Source: Rhynchonema sp. JSB1_4
Taxonomy: Eukaryota > Nematoda > Chromadorea > Monhysterida > Xyalidae
Direction of reading: 5' to 3'
Length of the DNA stretch: 64,000 nt
NCBI GenBank assembly: GCA_030248065.1
Contig: JASAMV010008978.1
Coordinates: 124,001 to 188,000 of the forward strand
Shown here: positions 46,200-59,900 of the stretch, piece after piece
Layout of the letters: the number at the start of each line of letters is the position of its first letter
Numbering within the stretch: position 1 is the first letter of the stretch
Notes under the pieces: model-generated
The model's input: only the letters and a program-made list of their open reading frames with translations
Database searches by the model: none
Told to the model about the DNA's origin: nothing
Position numbers and translations under genes: made by a program

Positions 46200-48304
46200 A
46201 GCTGACTGTTTAGTAACGCCACGCCAACATGAGCCAGATTTCGGAGGTGGCTGATCAGTGAAACGTTTATGCGTGGCTGCTGATTTGGGAAAAGCAAAAA
46301 GCTTCTCTTTCTATTCGTTTTGTAAGCACACCGCCTCCGAAATCGAGCTCATGTGGGGCGTAGTTTATATTTACCTGGATTTGTGTATTTATGCAATTGT
46401 AGACTTGGGTCGAAATGTGGTCAGTAGGCTTGAGCCGAAAAATTATGGTACGAATTCTTGTGTATTTGCTGAAGAAGGCTGTTACCTTGTCGTTTCACTG
46501 CATTAACATTATCTATTCTGCGGTTGTGCACATGTGTTTGTGTTTCTCGTGATTTCCTATCTGTCTTGTATCTGTGTGCAGTTTCAAGTGCGACATTTTT
46601 TTCTGGGAATTTGAATCTTCTCACTCAAATTTTTGAAATTTCTTCATCGAAACATCGAATTTGTTCCATGCATCACCGAAAGTGTGACCAACTCGAATGT
46701 GGCTTATTATTTTCTCTTCCTTTAAATTATTGGCTCGTCTGATGCTATCTGCTGACCGTAGCCTGGCTTGTCCACCTTTCACAGCTTGACCACTAGCAGC
46801 TGTTTTCTATAAATTTTTGGATATTTAATTTATCTGGCATTGTGCTATGTCAATTCAATTTTAATTAGGTTTTTGACGTGGCTGTTCGATGAAACTTTGC
46901 CATGAACGTGTGTGTTTATACTTTTCTTTCTTGGCTCGCTTCTTGTCATCGTTTTTCTTTTTGGACTGGTCTGTGATATCATAAAATATACACACAAACA
47001 TTAGGAATTTTGTTTGCGTACTTTGTGCCAAAGCACTTTTTGTTCATTGGACTGTTTATACCTAATCAAACATTTTACTGTCATTCTATTCCACTGTCTG
47101 TTTTTTTTCAAAGAGCATTCTCAGTCTTTTGTTTCATATTTTTCAAGCTTTTGTCAGGAATAGTCCGCACATAGTATTGTATTTCCAATAGCTGGGCAGT
47201 AGTACCTAGGATCGTGAGAGTGTCTGAATTTGCCAATGGTTTTGCTGGTACAAAAATTTTTAAGTTCGTGAGCACCGTGTGAGTTCGCGTCAATGCACTG
47301 CAACTGCACTCTACTTGATGTTTCACAGACTTGCATATCCGATAGATGCCAAATTGATTTTGCGATTTTCGATACATTTCGTCAAGACATTGCAATTGCA
47401 AATTGTAAACGACTTTTTACGTTTTTATATATGTAGTTATCAAAACGTGTCTTGTGTATCTTGTGCAGTGCTGCATGTGTTCATTGTGTGCATCTGTTCC
47501 ATGGTATTTTTGTGCATAAAAAGATTTGACCTCCTCAAATGAAAGTGGTTTCTGTTTTCAGCAGCCCTGACCAGTTGAACACTGTCCAAGATGGTTACGC
47601 GTTCTTGGATACACACAGAATGTGCGATGAAATTGGAATGACCTTGGGAGGTTGTCTCTGGAGCCTGGGGTCCACCATACACGTGACTTGGTGTCAAACT
47701 TTGTGAACGGTGTTGCAGTTGTATGTTTGGTATTTGTTGCACATTGGCATTGGCCATACAATTTGTGTGTGCCCCGTCACTTCCCCCTTCACGATTCAGG
47801 AAAAATATTGACCAATTCTCGTGAAGTCGTTGTGCGACCAACAGTAAGTATGTGAACGGTTTGGGTAATCATGGCACCTGACCGGACCCAACTGCAAGCG
47901 TCGATCTCCGAGTTTGAGGCCCGAACGTTGTGGTGGTGTCGTGCCGAAAATTTTGTTGACGAAAAACGTGTGCAAAAAACTGCTCTTCCATAACACGCTG
48001 TATTGCGCGCATGTTTTTTGGATTGTTTTTTCTTGGAAAGCCTGTTTTTACGGTTTTTTAACGCGAATGCAGCATCAAATCACCAGCATACGTGCACCTT
48101 ACGCACGCATCGAAACATTCTCTGTTGGTGGGTTGTGCCTGTGCCCATAACAGCCGAAACACTTATCTGTGATAATGGTGTTGTGTGCCGTTGCGCTGCT
48201 TCGTTCGTTTTGCATGTCAACGTGCACATAGCGTGCCAACGTAGCAAAACAGTGCCATGTGTTTTCTCTTTCTTTCAGTTTAGCAGCAATTCAGTCGTCC
48301 CCAG
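46200..48304. other. intergenic region between PAPS synthase and transketolase
   Basis: Just past the PAPS synthase stop is a short inverted repeat (46227-46356; arms ACATGAGCCAGATTTCGGAGG and its near complement). A right-end fragment of family M1 lies at 47772-47842. The rest is AT-rich with no exon, and contains the transketolase promoter and 5' leader, which I cannot delimit. Confidence 0.5.
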
Positions 48305-51300
48305 ATGGCTAGTGCAGCGGTGTCGAACGCCGGCGACAGCATCAACGAGCCTGTGTGCAAGAAAGCTAATTTGACGTCAAACATGGCGCAAAATGGATTT
48401 GAAGCGCTGGATGCGACCAAGAAACAGGAATTGGTCGATTGCGCCAATCGAATGCGCATTACAAGTATTCAGATCACGACCGCTGCCAAATCGGGGTTGG
48501 CTCGGCTTTTTCGTATTTTTCTTCGTCTTTTTTTTCCTTATTTGGTCGAGATTTCTTGATGATTGATTTGCTTGGTGAGCCGATCGCGAGCGGGTCGGAA
48601 AAAAATTTCCAGGAAAATTCTGAAAATCTGACCGACAAACAAACGCAAAAGTTATTCCTGGATGAAATTATGCTGATCAGAGCCACGTCAGTTCCTTTCC
48701 TCCTGCAGAAAATGTTTCGCGTTTCTTACATATATTCTACTTTATTGCTTTGAGGTAGTCCCCATTCCGGGAGTTCTCTCATATATTAATGGCGGAAAAT
48801 CGAAATTTAACACATTCAAGCTTTTCAACAGAAAGCAGAAGTGCCGCCCACGGAATGTTTTTAATGTCGAGTGTGCCCGAGAAAAGACGGTTCTTTTTTT
48901 AGTAAACATATTTTTCCGGAAAATTGCAACAGGTGTAAATGTAAACGGTACAGTCACCATTCGATATGGTCGTTGCGCCACAGTCATACCGAAAATAGCC
49001 TTGTCGTGGAGTGCCGAAAAGTTGTATAACATACCAAAGCAGTTCGCGTTTGTCATATAGTCGTTATGGTCACACTTTTTGTCTGTCCCGCCAATATGAA
49101 TATGTCGAACAGTGACTAAAAGTAATGATGTTCCCCAATTATTTCATCCAGTCATCCGACAAGTTCGTGTAGCGCGGCTGAGATCATGTCGGTTTTGTTC
49201 TTCAACGAAATGCGATTCGACGTCAACACACCGAAAGATGCGCATTCGGATCGATTTGTGCTGTCAAAGGTTGGAGAATGACGGTGGTTGGCTTTGTGCT
49301 TCTTGATTCACAGTACCTATCAATACCTGACTGCTGGCTATATTGGCAGACGAAAACTGCTGGCTATATTGGCAGACGAAAAAAAACGGTTTTTTATGTT
49401 TGTTGCCGAGACCCGAACATTTTTCCATGTGTTTTCTGTGGGTGCTTTATCGTTTTCTTATTGGAAAAATGTCGGTACATTGTTTTGATTTTACCAAAAA
49501 ATTTTGATGCAAAACCGTTTGATTTTGGGACAAATTAGCTCAAGGCCTCAATTGGTGAGTTCCAGGGATCCACCGGGTGGGGTCCGACTATCGGCTTTGT
49601 TTGTTTTTTGCCCGGTTGTTTGGTGTTTGGGTGCAGCAAATTACGCCTCAAGTCGTGAGAACAAATTCAAGAATTTTGCTTCCCTGATTATTCAGGGTCA
49701 CGCCTGTCCGATTTTGTACGCTGCCTGGAAGGAGACCGGCCATTTGAGTCACCAGGATGTGATGACGTTGAGGAAAATCGATAGTGACATTGAAGGACAT
49801 CCGACCCCGGTCAGTTGGAGGTGGAGTTATCAGGATTTTTAAGTAAATTTGTTTTATAAAAAATGCTTTTCGTATGTGTGTCACTGAAAGTCTCGTGCGC
49901 AATTTTGAACCGAGCAAGCGGGTTATGGGAAGTGCTTCATTTTCACCTGGTCCCACGCTGAAACTACCATTGAGTTGTGTCCACTGATGTATTTGCTGTA
50001 AATGTGCCAAATTCGTCGGTGCGCAAACGTATTGGTAGCACAATGGCTATATAAGAATTCATCAAAATCAATCCTGATTTTCACGTTCAGTCACTCTTAA
50101 CTACTGTGCTATTTGTGATTCTCACAAAACATTTTCAGCTGAAAATAATCTAGCAGATCAACCACGTTGCCGCAGGTCTGAAACATTCTCTTTACCACAT
50201 GTTTTGTGTGCGATCACGCAACGCAACGTCATTGCCCCGTCACTTTCCCTCTTTACGATTCAGGAAAAAAAGTTGACCAATTCTTATAAAGTCATTGTGC
50301 GACCAATACACAGTTGCCTTCAGTAAGATTCTTTGTTTCAATCTTTTTATTTCGTTGGGCATCTTTTGTGTGCTTGCTGATGCTGTCCTTACAGTCAAAT
50401 CGCGGCGCACGGACAATTGTGCAACGCCGGTTTGAGCAAGAAAAACAAGAGCAGAACTTGAGCCCGAACAGTGGCAGTGCCCATTTTTCGACACACAAGT
50501 TACACGAGTACCCTTTTCCAAAAAAAAATGTTTCTCGCTCATTTTATATTTTTCGGCGTTTTTTATGTTTCGGCATATGTTGTAACTTGAAACAAACTAG
50601 CCTCGCACCCAAAGACTTTCGTTTATATACCAATATCATAAAACATTTCGCTATCTAAGCCGGCTGTCCGTTCGACACATATGAGGTCAAGCCGGGTATG
50701 ATACGATGCCAACTTTGTGTCGTGTTCATTTTTTTGGCGTCTACAGAATACACGATATAGATAAATGGGTATGTATCCAAAATTTGAAAGACTTTGCTCA
50801 AATGTTTTTTTCCAGCGTCTGGACTTTATCGACGTGGCCACCGGGTCATTGGGCCAGGGTCTCAGCTGTGCGGCGGGCATGGCGTATACGGGCAAGTACT
50901 TCGACAAGGCATCGTACCGTGTCTATTGCCTGATCGGGGACGGCGAGAGTGCCGAGGGCAGTGTTTGGGAAGCCGCTGGTGTGTGGATGGATGTGGGGTT
51001 GTTCCGTTTGTGGTGGTTCCTTCCGCTTTTCCAAAGTCAGCAAAGTGGTTGCTGAAGTTGGGAACACTCACGAAACAAAACAGCAGCATGACCCTGCATT
51101 TCATTATTTCATTATTAAAGTTAGACAAACAAATTTTCTGTATTTTCCAGCGTTCGCATCTCATTACAAACTCGACAATCTGGTGGCGATATTCGACGTT
51201 AACCGACTGGGACAAACCGAGCAAACTGCGCTGGGCCATGATATTGATACGTACTGCAAACGATTGGAAGCTTTTGGGTGTGTTTTGAGATTGGGCTTGC

Positions 51301-54300
51301 GCCTTTGCAGAGGTAATCTGGTCACATTCGGTGTGCTCTGGCTTTGAGCAGCCATAACCTGAACACCTGCGGTGGTTTTCGCGTGTGAATCTTCGGGGAA
51401 CCTTGTTTTCACGGTTTTTTTTTCATATGCCTTTCATTTCTGGTCATTTAACTATTTTGTTTGTTTTTCGCTTCATATGTTGGCATTTGATGGCTATTGT
51501 CAATGTCAGCTATTGCAACCAGTTTTATAGTGCTGTTGAAACATTTCTGTACTGCGACATGTGAAAGTGACGAAGGTGCTTTTTTTCGAAAAATGAAGAA
51601 TGTTTTTTGTCGATAACGCCGTCAATTTTGCAGCTGGCACGCTATCGCAGTCGATGGCCACGATGTTGGTGATGTTTCAAAGGCACTATATGATGCTCGC
51701 TGCATCAATGGAAAGCCGACGGCAATCGTTGCCAAAACGTTCAAAGGTGCGCTGGTGTTTTGGATGGACGCATTTTGTTGCTTGTTTAAAATCAATAGTT
51801 GACGGAGACTAATCTCCCTAACCAGTACGCACCAAGTACGTACTACGTTTTCTTCCATGGTACTGAATGTAGGTACATTTACTATTGCATTTTTTTCCGA
51901 AAACTAGATTTGCTGAAAAAACCGTGTTCTCATTTTTTTGGGGCCAAAAGTTGGGCGCCTGTTCAAATGGGGTACACTTGGGCAACAGGTGGTCTAAAAT
52001 TGGTTCGTGAGGATTGAGAAAAAAGACTTGCTGGACAAGTCAACTAAAACACCTAAAAAAGGTGTTCTTGCACCATTTGAGAAACTGACCTCGTGACTTT
52101 CCAAATTGTTTTTGTAAAATTTTAGAAATTTTTCCGAAAATTTACCGATCTTTTTCCAGTGCTCAGCAGGTTATTTTGGCCTCTGAAAAGAACGGTTCTT
52201 TCCGTTTTTGTAGAAAAAAACGGTTTTTTCCACGTGCAACTATACGCGCAGTCAACTCTCTGTATAGTGAATCAATCGGGTGGACCAGCACTTCTGTTCA
52301 TTGTATGGACTATGCACTGGAGCAGTAGCTAAGGGATGTTTGAGGCCCAACTATTCTTGCATTCTTATTCAAAAGGTGACTATAACGGGTCGGGTGTGGA
52401 CAAAATATCCACGGCACTGCTTTTTGTCGCCCGATGTGAGAATTTGGATCGCCAAACAATGTCGTGTGTAGCGAACAACCAAATGTAATTGCATAGAAAA
52501 GTCAAGTCACGCAAAATAGCCGACGGACGCCTGTTTTATGGTTTTACGGCACAATGCTGCACCCGGAAAACCTATAACTGCAATCAATCAACTTTAAGAA
52601 TACTGAAATGTCCATTTGGGACCAGCAAAAATGAGGTGATGGTGCTAGTATTAGTGATATCGATCGAATGTGACAATAGCGCGTCGCATAGCTGCTGAGG
52701 AAATTCGGCACCTCACCTGCCAATTTTGGTGAACACGGGGGGCGATAACGTTTAGTGGTTCGCGACTGCGCCTAAAATTCTGTCCGTTTGCGCAGGCCGC
52801 GGTGTGCCGGGTGTCGAAGACCAGGACAATTTCCACGGCAAGGCCATCGGTGACAAGGGAGTGGCCGAGATCGGTGCACTCATCAAGAACAAGGACAAAA
52901 TCAAACTGTGTGTCCCCGAACCAATCAAGGTGCGTTCGCCTACTACTTTGCCGTCTACTGTTTTGTATTAGGCGACTTTTCAGGCCCGGCATATTTAACC
53001 CAGGCTTAGGCTCCAGCCGGGCCTGAATCGGGCCCGAACCTGTGCCCCGGGACTGAACCGTCGCACAGTAACTATTTTGCTGTATCTGGGAGGGGTCGCC
53101 CAACACGTCGTCGCCCAATTTTTGCCTAAAATTGGCAAACTGAGGCCTCCATCGGGCTTAAGACAGGCCTTTCAGGTCGAAATTGTTTAATGTCGCAAAT
53201 CTGCCTTGTTTATGTCAAACTTTGTGTACAAAGGAGCAAAAACGACAAAATCGTCATGATAGACATGATTTTTTTCTCAAATTTGGCCTTCCCCCATGGG
53301 CAACGGGTTTTCTCGTTCCGAAAAAAGTGGAGGGTCCGTTGTTGTCCCCTCCGAGCTGGTTCGTCAAATTTTAAATCGCACGTAGATGAACCTGAATTGT
53401 TTCGAGAAATGTTCCGTAGTAAACAACATTTATTCCGACGTTGTGCAATTCATACCCAGAATTCTCACACATTTTGCACATCAGATGAAATTCTGGTTTG
53501 ACATTGCATCAAAAATCTCCATTCTTTTAGGTGCAAATTCTGAAAAAAAATGAAATATAAATGTAAATGGTCCAGATTGCCTGCAGGATGCACCCGCCGT
53601 GTCGCTGCCATTTGGTCAGATCGCTCTCAGCGACCCGCCCGCCTACAAAATCGGTGACAAAATGGCGACCAGACAGGCCTATGGTGTCGCATTGGTCAAG
53701 CTCGGCGCCAACTGCGATCGAATTGTGGCCTTGGACGCTGAAACTAAGGTTGGCGTGGATGTTTTTTGTCGGAAAAAATGCTTTTTTTCGCAGAAAGCGG
53801 TTTGTAGTACGATAAAGATAGAGATATAGACCTTCGTCGGCATCAAGATTGGTGTTCGGATGATCGGAGTTCGTACGCAATTTTTTTCGGTTTGGGAGTT
53901 TTGTTTCCTGCTTGATCCATTTCCTGTGTTTCATAGCAATGCCCACGCTAAAAGCGTATGTGAGTTGTTCAGATTTATTTTTACAGTGAGACTGAAACAT
54001 TTAGGATTTTGGAAGAACTGATATGAAATCTGATGATTTGGCCACACAAAACAGGGTAAAACAGGTTAATGGAAAACTGTTCTGCACACGTCAGTAATAA
54101 TTATTATCTCAAAATATTCCTTGTTTCGAAAAGTATGTGAAGAAAGGTTCTAAAATCAAAGAGTAACCACCAAATCAACAATTACAATGGTGCCTAAATG
54201 TTAAGCATCTGTTGTTTAAAGTGCCTCTACAATTGAATGTTGACCGCCTTTGCTGGCAGCCATTTCTTTGGAAAATGAAGGCAAGGAATCAGAAACCCAG

Positions 54301-56949
54301 ATTTAGGGAATGGATTTTCAACTCGTTGCTTTGTGATGTTTCACGGAGCCCACATATTTTCACAGGAGGACAAAAAATGAAAAAAGTTTGAGGCGGGCCT
54401 GTGCAAGACAGAAGGTAATCCAATCTAAGATATTTTCAGCGTTTTATACACAGACGTTTCTCTGTTAAACGAGATATAAAGCATTGCACGAAACGCCAGG
54501 TGTGACAAATGATAAACGAAACCCTCCGAAAAATCAAGCCTTTTTGAAGCACCCTTTTACTGCTGTGTAATTTTAGGCATCTGTGGTGAATGAAATTAGT
54601 TGTCAATTGCAAATAAAAATCGTCTAATTATCCTGCGTTCAGGATGTGCTTTTCGTTTTTCAAAACCCTACACAGCTCACACAATGTTTACCACAACATG
54701 CGCAAGGCAGCCATTCCACAGCGCACACACAACGTCAACACACAGCCGGCACAGCGACAACACAGCAATGTTTCAGCTGGCCAGCTTTGTCGTGTGTGTG
54801 CGCTGTGTAATGGCTGCCTTGCGCATGTTGTGGTAAACATTGTGTGAGCTGTGTAGGGTTTTGAAAAACAAAAAGCACATCCTGAGCACAGGAAAATTAG
54901 ACGATTTTTTTTGCAATTGACAACTTATTTCATTCACCACAGATGCCTAAAATTATACAGAAGTAAAAGGGTGCTTTAAAAAGGCTTGATTTTTTGGAGT
55001 GTTTCGTTTATGATTTGTCACACCTGGCGTTTCTTGCAATGCTTTATTTCTCGTTTAACAGAGAAACGTCTGTGTATAAAATGCTGAAAATATCTTAGAT
55101 TGGATTACCTTCTGTCTTGCACAGGCCCGCCTCAAACTTTTTTCAGTTTTTCTCCCCCTGTGAAAATATGTGGGCTCCGTGAAACATCACAAAGCAACGA
55201 GTTGAAAATCCATTCCCTAAATCTGGGTTTCTGACACCCTGCCTTCATATTCTGACAAAGTGGCTGCAAACAAACGCGGTCAACATTCAATTGTAGAGTC
55301 ACTTTAACTGACGCACGTTGGTTGGTTTGGTTTATTGCTCTCAGTGACGCATAAAACCATGCACGTAAATTAGTGATAGAAGCACAGTTACAAGACCGGG
55401 TGGGACAATTACGGAAATAAAAATAGTTACAACACTGGTTATAACAAAACCACAGCAAATAAAATCTACAAAAAGCGCCAAGGAGAGAGAAAGATCACGG
55501 ACATCAGGACAGATCACAGGACATGTTAACAGAACTGAAAATTATGCATTAATCCTCGTCCTCGTCAAACGACAAATGTCGGGCTCAGAGGGCGCATATT
55601 GGGATCAGTCCATATTGTCAACAGTCCAGAACAGATGGTGGGTTGGTGATTGTCCGTCACTTCCGTGTACCACCATTTAGCGACGTGGCTGGCGTCCCCA
55701 GGCTGACGTGAATGCGTATCGAACGAGACATCGCCATATCCATCCCGTTGACCGCATCCGGACGCGTTGGCGATAGACCCCTGACGCACGTCGCTGATCA
55801 ATTGGGTGGGGTCGAAAATCCCAAAAAAAATCCCGAAAAATAAAAATAAAAATCAGCAGCAACTGTAAAGCAGCGTCATTCGTACATATGAACTGCAGCC
55901 ATCGCTTTTGTTGACAAAGATTCTTCCGAATAGCAAAATCAACCATGATACTTGGTTCGTTCAATGTTGCAGAATTCAACATTCGCCGACACGTTTCGCA
56001 AGAAGTACCCGGATCGATATGTGGAATGTTACATTGCGGAGCAGAACATGGTCGGTGTGGCGGTCGGCTGTGGCACACGCCTGCGGACCATACCGTTTTG
56101 CAGGTGGGATTTATGTTGGTTGGGCAGTGATATACTAGTGGACAAAAAAAACGTTTTTTCTCTCTCTCTTTCACGAACGTTTTTTCTGCGAGACCCGAAT
56201 ACTTTTCCAGTTATTTTTCAAGGTGGTTTCTTATCGGTTTTTTATTTTATTTTTCCCCAAAAATCGTAACACAAAACCGATGAGTTTTTTTGGTTCGTCA
56301 AATATTGGTTTTTGGTTCGTTTGGTTTTTGGTCAAATTCTGGTCGGATGTTCTGACCAATATTTTCTATGAAATCCTACTTTTGTGTCATGTGCTCATGT
56401 TTTGTGCCCAAACACTTCACTTTTTTGACCGGATCACCTTAAGTACTGGAAAAGTGTTTGAAAAAAAACGTTTTTTTTTCGGAAAAAACCGTTTTTTCAA
56501 CGAAAAATAAAGAACGGTACTCTACGCCAGGGAATTTGGTCTCGATTTAGTTTAGTTATGTGATACTTTTTTCAAATTCATTTTTTGATGTTTTTGTTAG
56601 ATCTTTATCCATCCTGATCAGATGACTAGACCCATCGTCGCATGACCGCAAGAATTCGCGGATTGCGGCATTATATCAATGTTTAGAAACATTTCTCGCT
56701 CGGCGGCGGTGTATAGTTTTTTCTTGCTTGAGCTCACTTCACGGTCGGCTGGAAATAATGACAAACGAATGAATAAATGAATAATCGAACAATATAAATG
56801 AATGCCCAGAGAGCATTTATTCTTGACCAATGTTCTACAGCACGTTCGCGACATTCTTCACGCGTGCTGCCGACCAGCTGCGTATGGCCGCCGTGTCGAC
56901 GGCGAATGTGAAGTGCGTCGGATCGCATGTCGGTGTGTCGATCGGTGAG

Positions 56950-56989
<40 letters not shown>

Positions 56990-59900
56990 CGTTGTTGCTG
57001 TTGTTGTTGTTGTTATATACAGGATGTCCCAAAAGATACCCTCAACTTGGTTGGTTGGTTTATTGCTCTCAGTGACGCATAAAACCATGCACGTAAATTA
57101 GTGATAGAAGCAAAGTTACAAGACCGGGTGGGACAATTACGGAAATGAAAATAGTTACAACACTGGTTATAACAAAACCACAGCAAATAAAGCTACAAAA
57201 AGCGCCAAGGAGAGAGAAAGATCACGGACATCAGGACAGATCAACTTGGTCATTATTGTAGTCTGTGAACCAAATACAGAATAGGGATTTATAGCTGATT
57301 CAACACGCCAGACGATTCTGCGTGCAACGTCAAAAACCGGTCTTGAAACATGAGAGAATGCGGTGGTGTCGTTAGGGGGGGGGGGGCTGGGGGTCACCCC
57401 CCTGGTATGGGGTATGGGAAATCGGCCGGGGTATGGGAAATTTTTCACTTTTGCAACGCGCACCCCTAAGAAATGACTATGACCCCGAGCAGTACCAAAA
57501 TTGACCATTTTTCGTCCAAAATTGTTAAAAATCGCTTGCTGCCGCAAGAAAACTTTGTTTTAAGCACTTTTTAGACCTCTGTTAGATGTAAAAATAAATT
57601 TTGCCACTTTTAGAAGGTTTTTGGGGTCATTTTTTCAAAACCCCTACCCTCGGGTATGGGAATTTTTTTTAGTTTGGAGAAACCCCCTGGTATGGGAAAT
57701 TTTTGATTTTTGGGGGCATGTATGAGAAATTTCCCGAAAATTGGGCTGGGTATGGGAAAATTTCGATTTCTCAACGACACCACTGGGAGAATGGCGTGGT
57801 CAATTAAGTTCTCTGTGTTGATGTTGGTGACGTATAGAATCGCCTGGCAATTTCAATGATGTAAAATTCAAGCTTATCCGATTTGTCCGCTTCTTACTAA
57901 GGCCACAAGAGTGACAGTATTAATAGTACTTTTGGGACACACTGTTTTTACTGAGCAAAACGTCAGTTAGTCCAGTGAGTCTTTTTCAAAACATTTTTTC
58001 TCATGAATAATGTCGATCCTGCATCAATACTGGTGAGTTCTCATTTGATTGTATGATTTTGTGAGGTAGGGCGTCAAAAATCCCAAAAAATACCGCAAGA
58101 ACTCCCGAAACGAAAAATCCCGAAAAAAAGTTGTACAACCAAAGTACAACCAAACCGAAAATCCGGGAAAAAATCCGAAAAATATAACACTGTAGGAATT
58201 ATAGAGATTTTTAATCCATAAAAAAATACCTATCATGTGCACATTGAGGACTGCGGCCGAAAATGTTTCACTTATGAAGTATAAAGGTGTTACAAGAGCG
58301 GCACGCCATTCGCAAATTCGTACTTTTGTGTCAAAAATAAAAAAAGTAAAAAAACCTCTTGTAATTTTCAAAAAAAAGATGAATAATAACTTTTGCCCCC
58401 CGCTGTGCAGGTGAGGATGGTCCATCGCAAATGGGTTTGGAGGACATAGGCCTGTTCCGAACGTTCCCCGGCTGTACGGTCTTCTATCCATCAGACGCGA
58501 CTGCCTGCGAACGCGCTTGTGAACTAGCCGCTAATATTCAAGGTTCGGTTGGTTTCTGGTGATTTTTATTGGTTCCGTGCTTCTGGATGTGGAAACGTTT
58601 GGGATGGATACGTATATTGGTTTTGTTGTGCACTTCTTGTCAGTGTATTTCCTGGTCCGGAGGGGGAGATAGCGGACCCCCGTTTTTTTCGGAGGGGGGA
58701 AGACCCAAATTCAGGAAAAAGTCACTATTTAAGGTTGAAAATTTGACCTATTTTTGCCCCTTTTTGCAAAAAAATTCTTCATAAAAAGGCTATTTTGGCA
58801 AAAAATTGGGGTAGCTAGTGTACCCGGAGGGGAGATATGGGGATAGTGTACCACCTGAGGGGGAGATAGCGTACCCGAGGGCCCCCGGGAACTACACTGC
58901 TTCTTGTCAATAAGTGCGATTCTGGCGCAGCTGGCAGCTGGCTGGCTGTGTGGGTATTGAATGTATAAACAGTGTGTGTTTTGGACCAAATCTGGATTGT
59001 GGAATACGAAATGTTTTCCGCAGTGCACGTAATGACGGCGTTTGCGTTTGTGATCTCATTTGGTTCGCATACTGGTTGTCAAAAAAGTAATAAATCAAGT
59101 CAAAAATAAAAACAAACCCGAAAGCGCGCTTCGACCATATCCCGTCAACGAAGACGTTCTTCAAACAAAAGTGCACTTGATTTGCCAGGCATGTGTTTCA
59201 TTCGCACCAGCCGTCCAGCGTTGCCGACCTTGTACGACGCAAGCACGAAATTTGAAGTTGGAAAGGCGATGGTTAGTCGTCACCGCTGGGGTGTTTGTTC
59301 GTTTGTTGATTGTGGTTGTTGTACGCAGTGTTGATGGTCGGGGGAGGGGTGTTTTGGGCAGTGATGTGGTTGGGGGATTGTTGATACCCCCAACTGCTAG
59401 GTAGCTTTCTTGCTCCCAAACCCATACCCTCCCCCCAAACTGGCTAGCTAGCTTTCTTTGCTCCGGTCATCAAGTCAAAAAAAGTTGATTTTAGTGCCAA
59501 AATGACCATTTTATGGGCCAAAATGGTCAAATTCGCTCACACATGTACAAAAACACGCATTTTAGGGCGTATTTTGGCATAATTTCGACCAGTCTTTATA
59601 CCCCTGTTTTTGACTTCTGGATCAATACCCCCCAAATCGAATTACCCGGCTAGCTAGCTAGCTTTCTTGCTCGGACCAACTACATCACTGGTTTGGGGGA
59701 CAGCACCCCTGCCAGTTGTATAGTAGGTGTCCCCTCGCCTGGCACAGTAGGTATCCCCCCGATTTTTACCCCGGTACAATAGATATCCCCCCCCCGATTT
59801 TGCCCCAAAAGTGCCAATTTTTTTACCAAAATGGCCAAAGATAGTGTAAAAACCGTCGTTTTTACCTCAAAATACCCAAAACTTGCGCCTACGCGCGCTA

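Larger units (their letters stand above)
57015..57950. mobile_element. probable Tc1/mariner-type element with two nested insertions
   Basis: The left end TATATACAGGATGTCCCAAAAG and the inverted right end (TAAAAACAGTGTGTCCCAAAAG) match at 18 of 22 bases, with TA at the edges. Inside are the M8 element (57051-57240) and the H1 hAT-like element (57361-57785). Without them the host is about 300 bp and non-coding. In transketolase intron 10. Confidence 0.65.
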
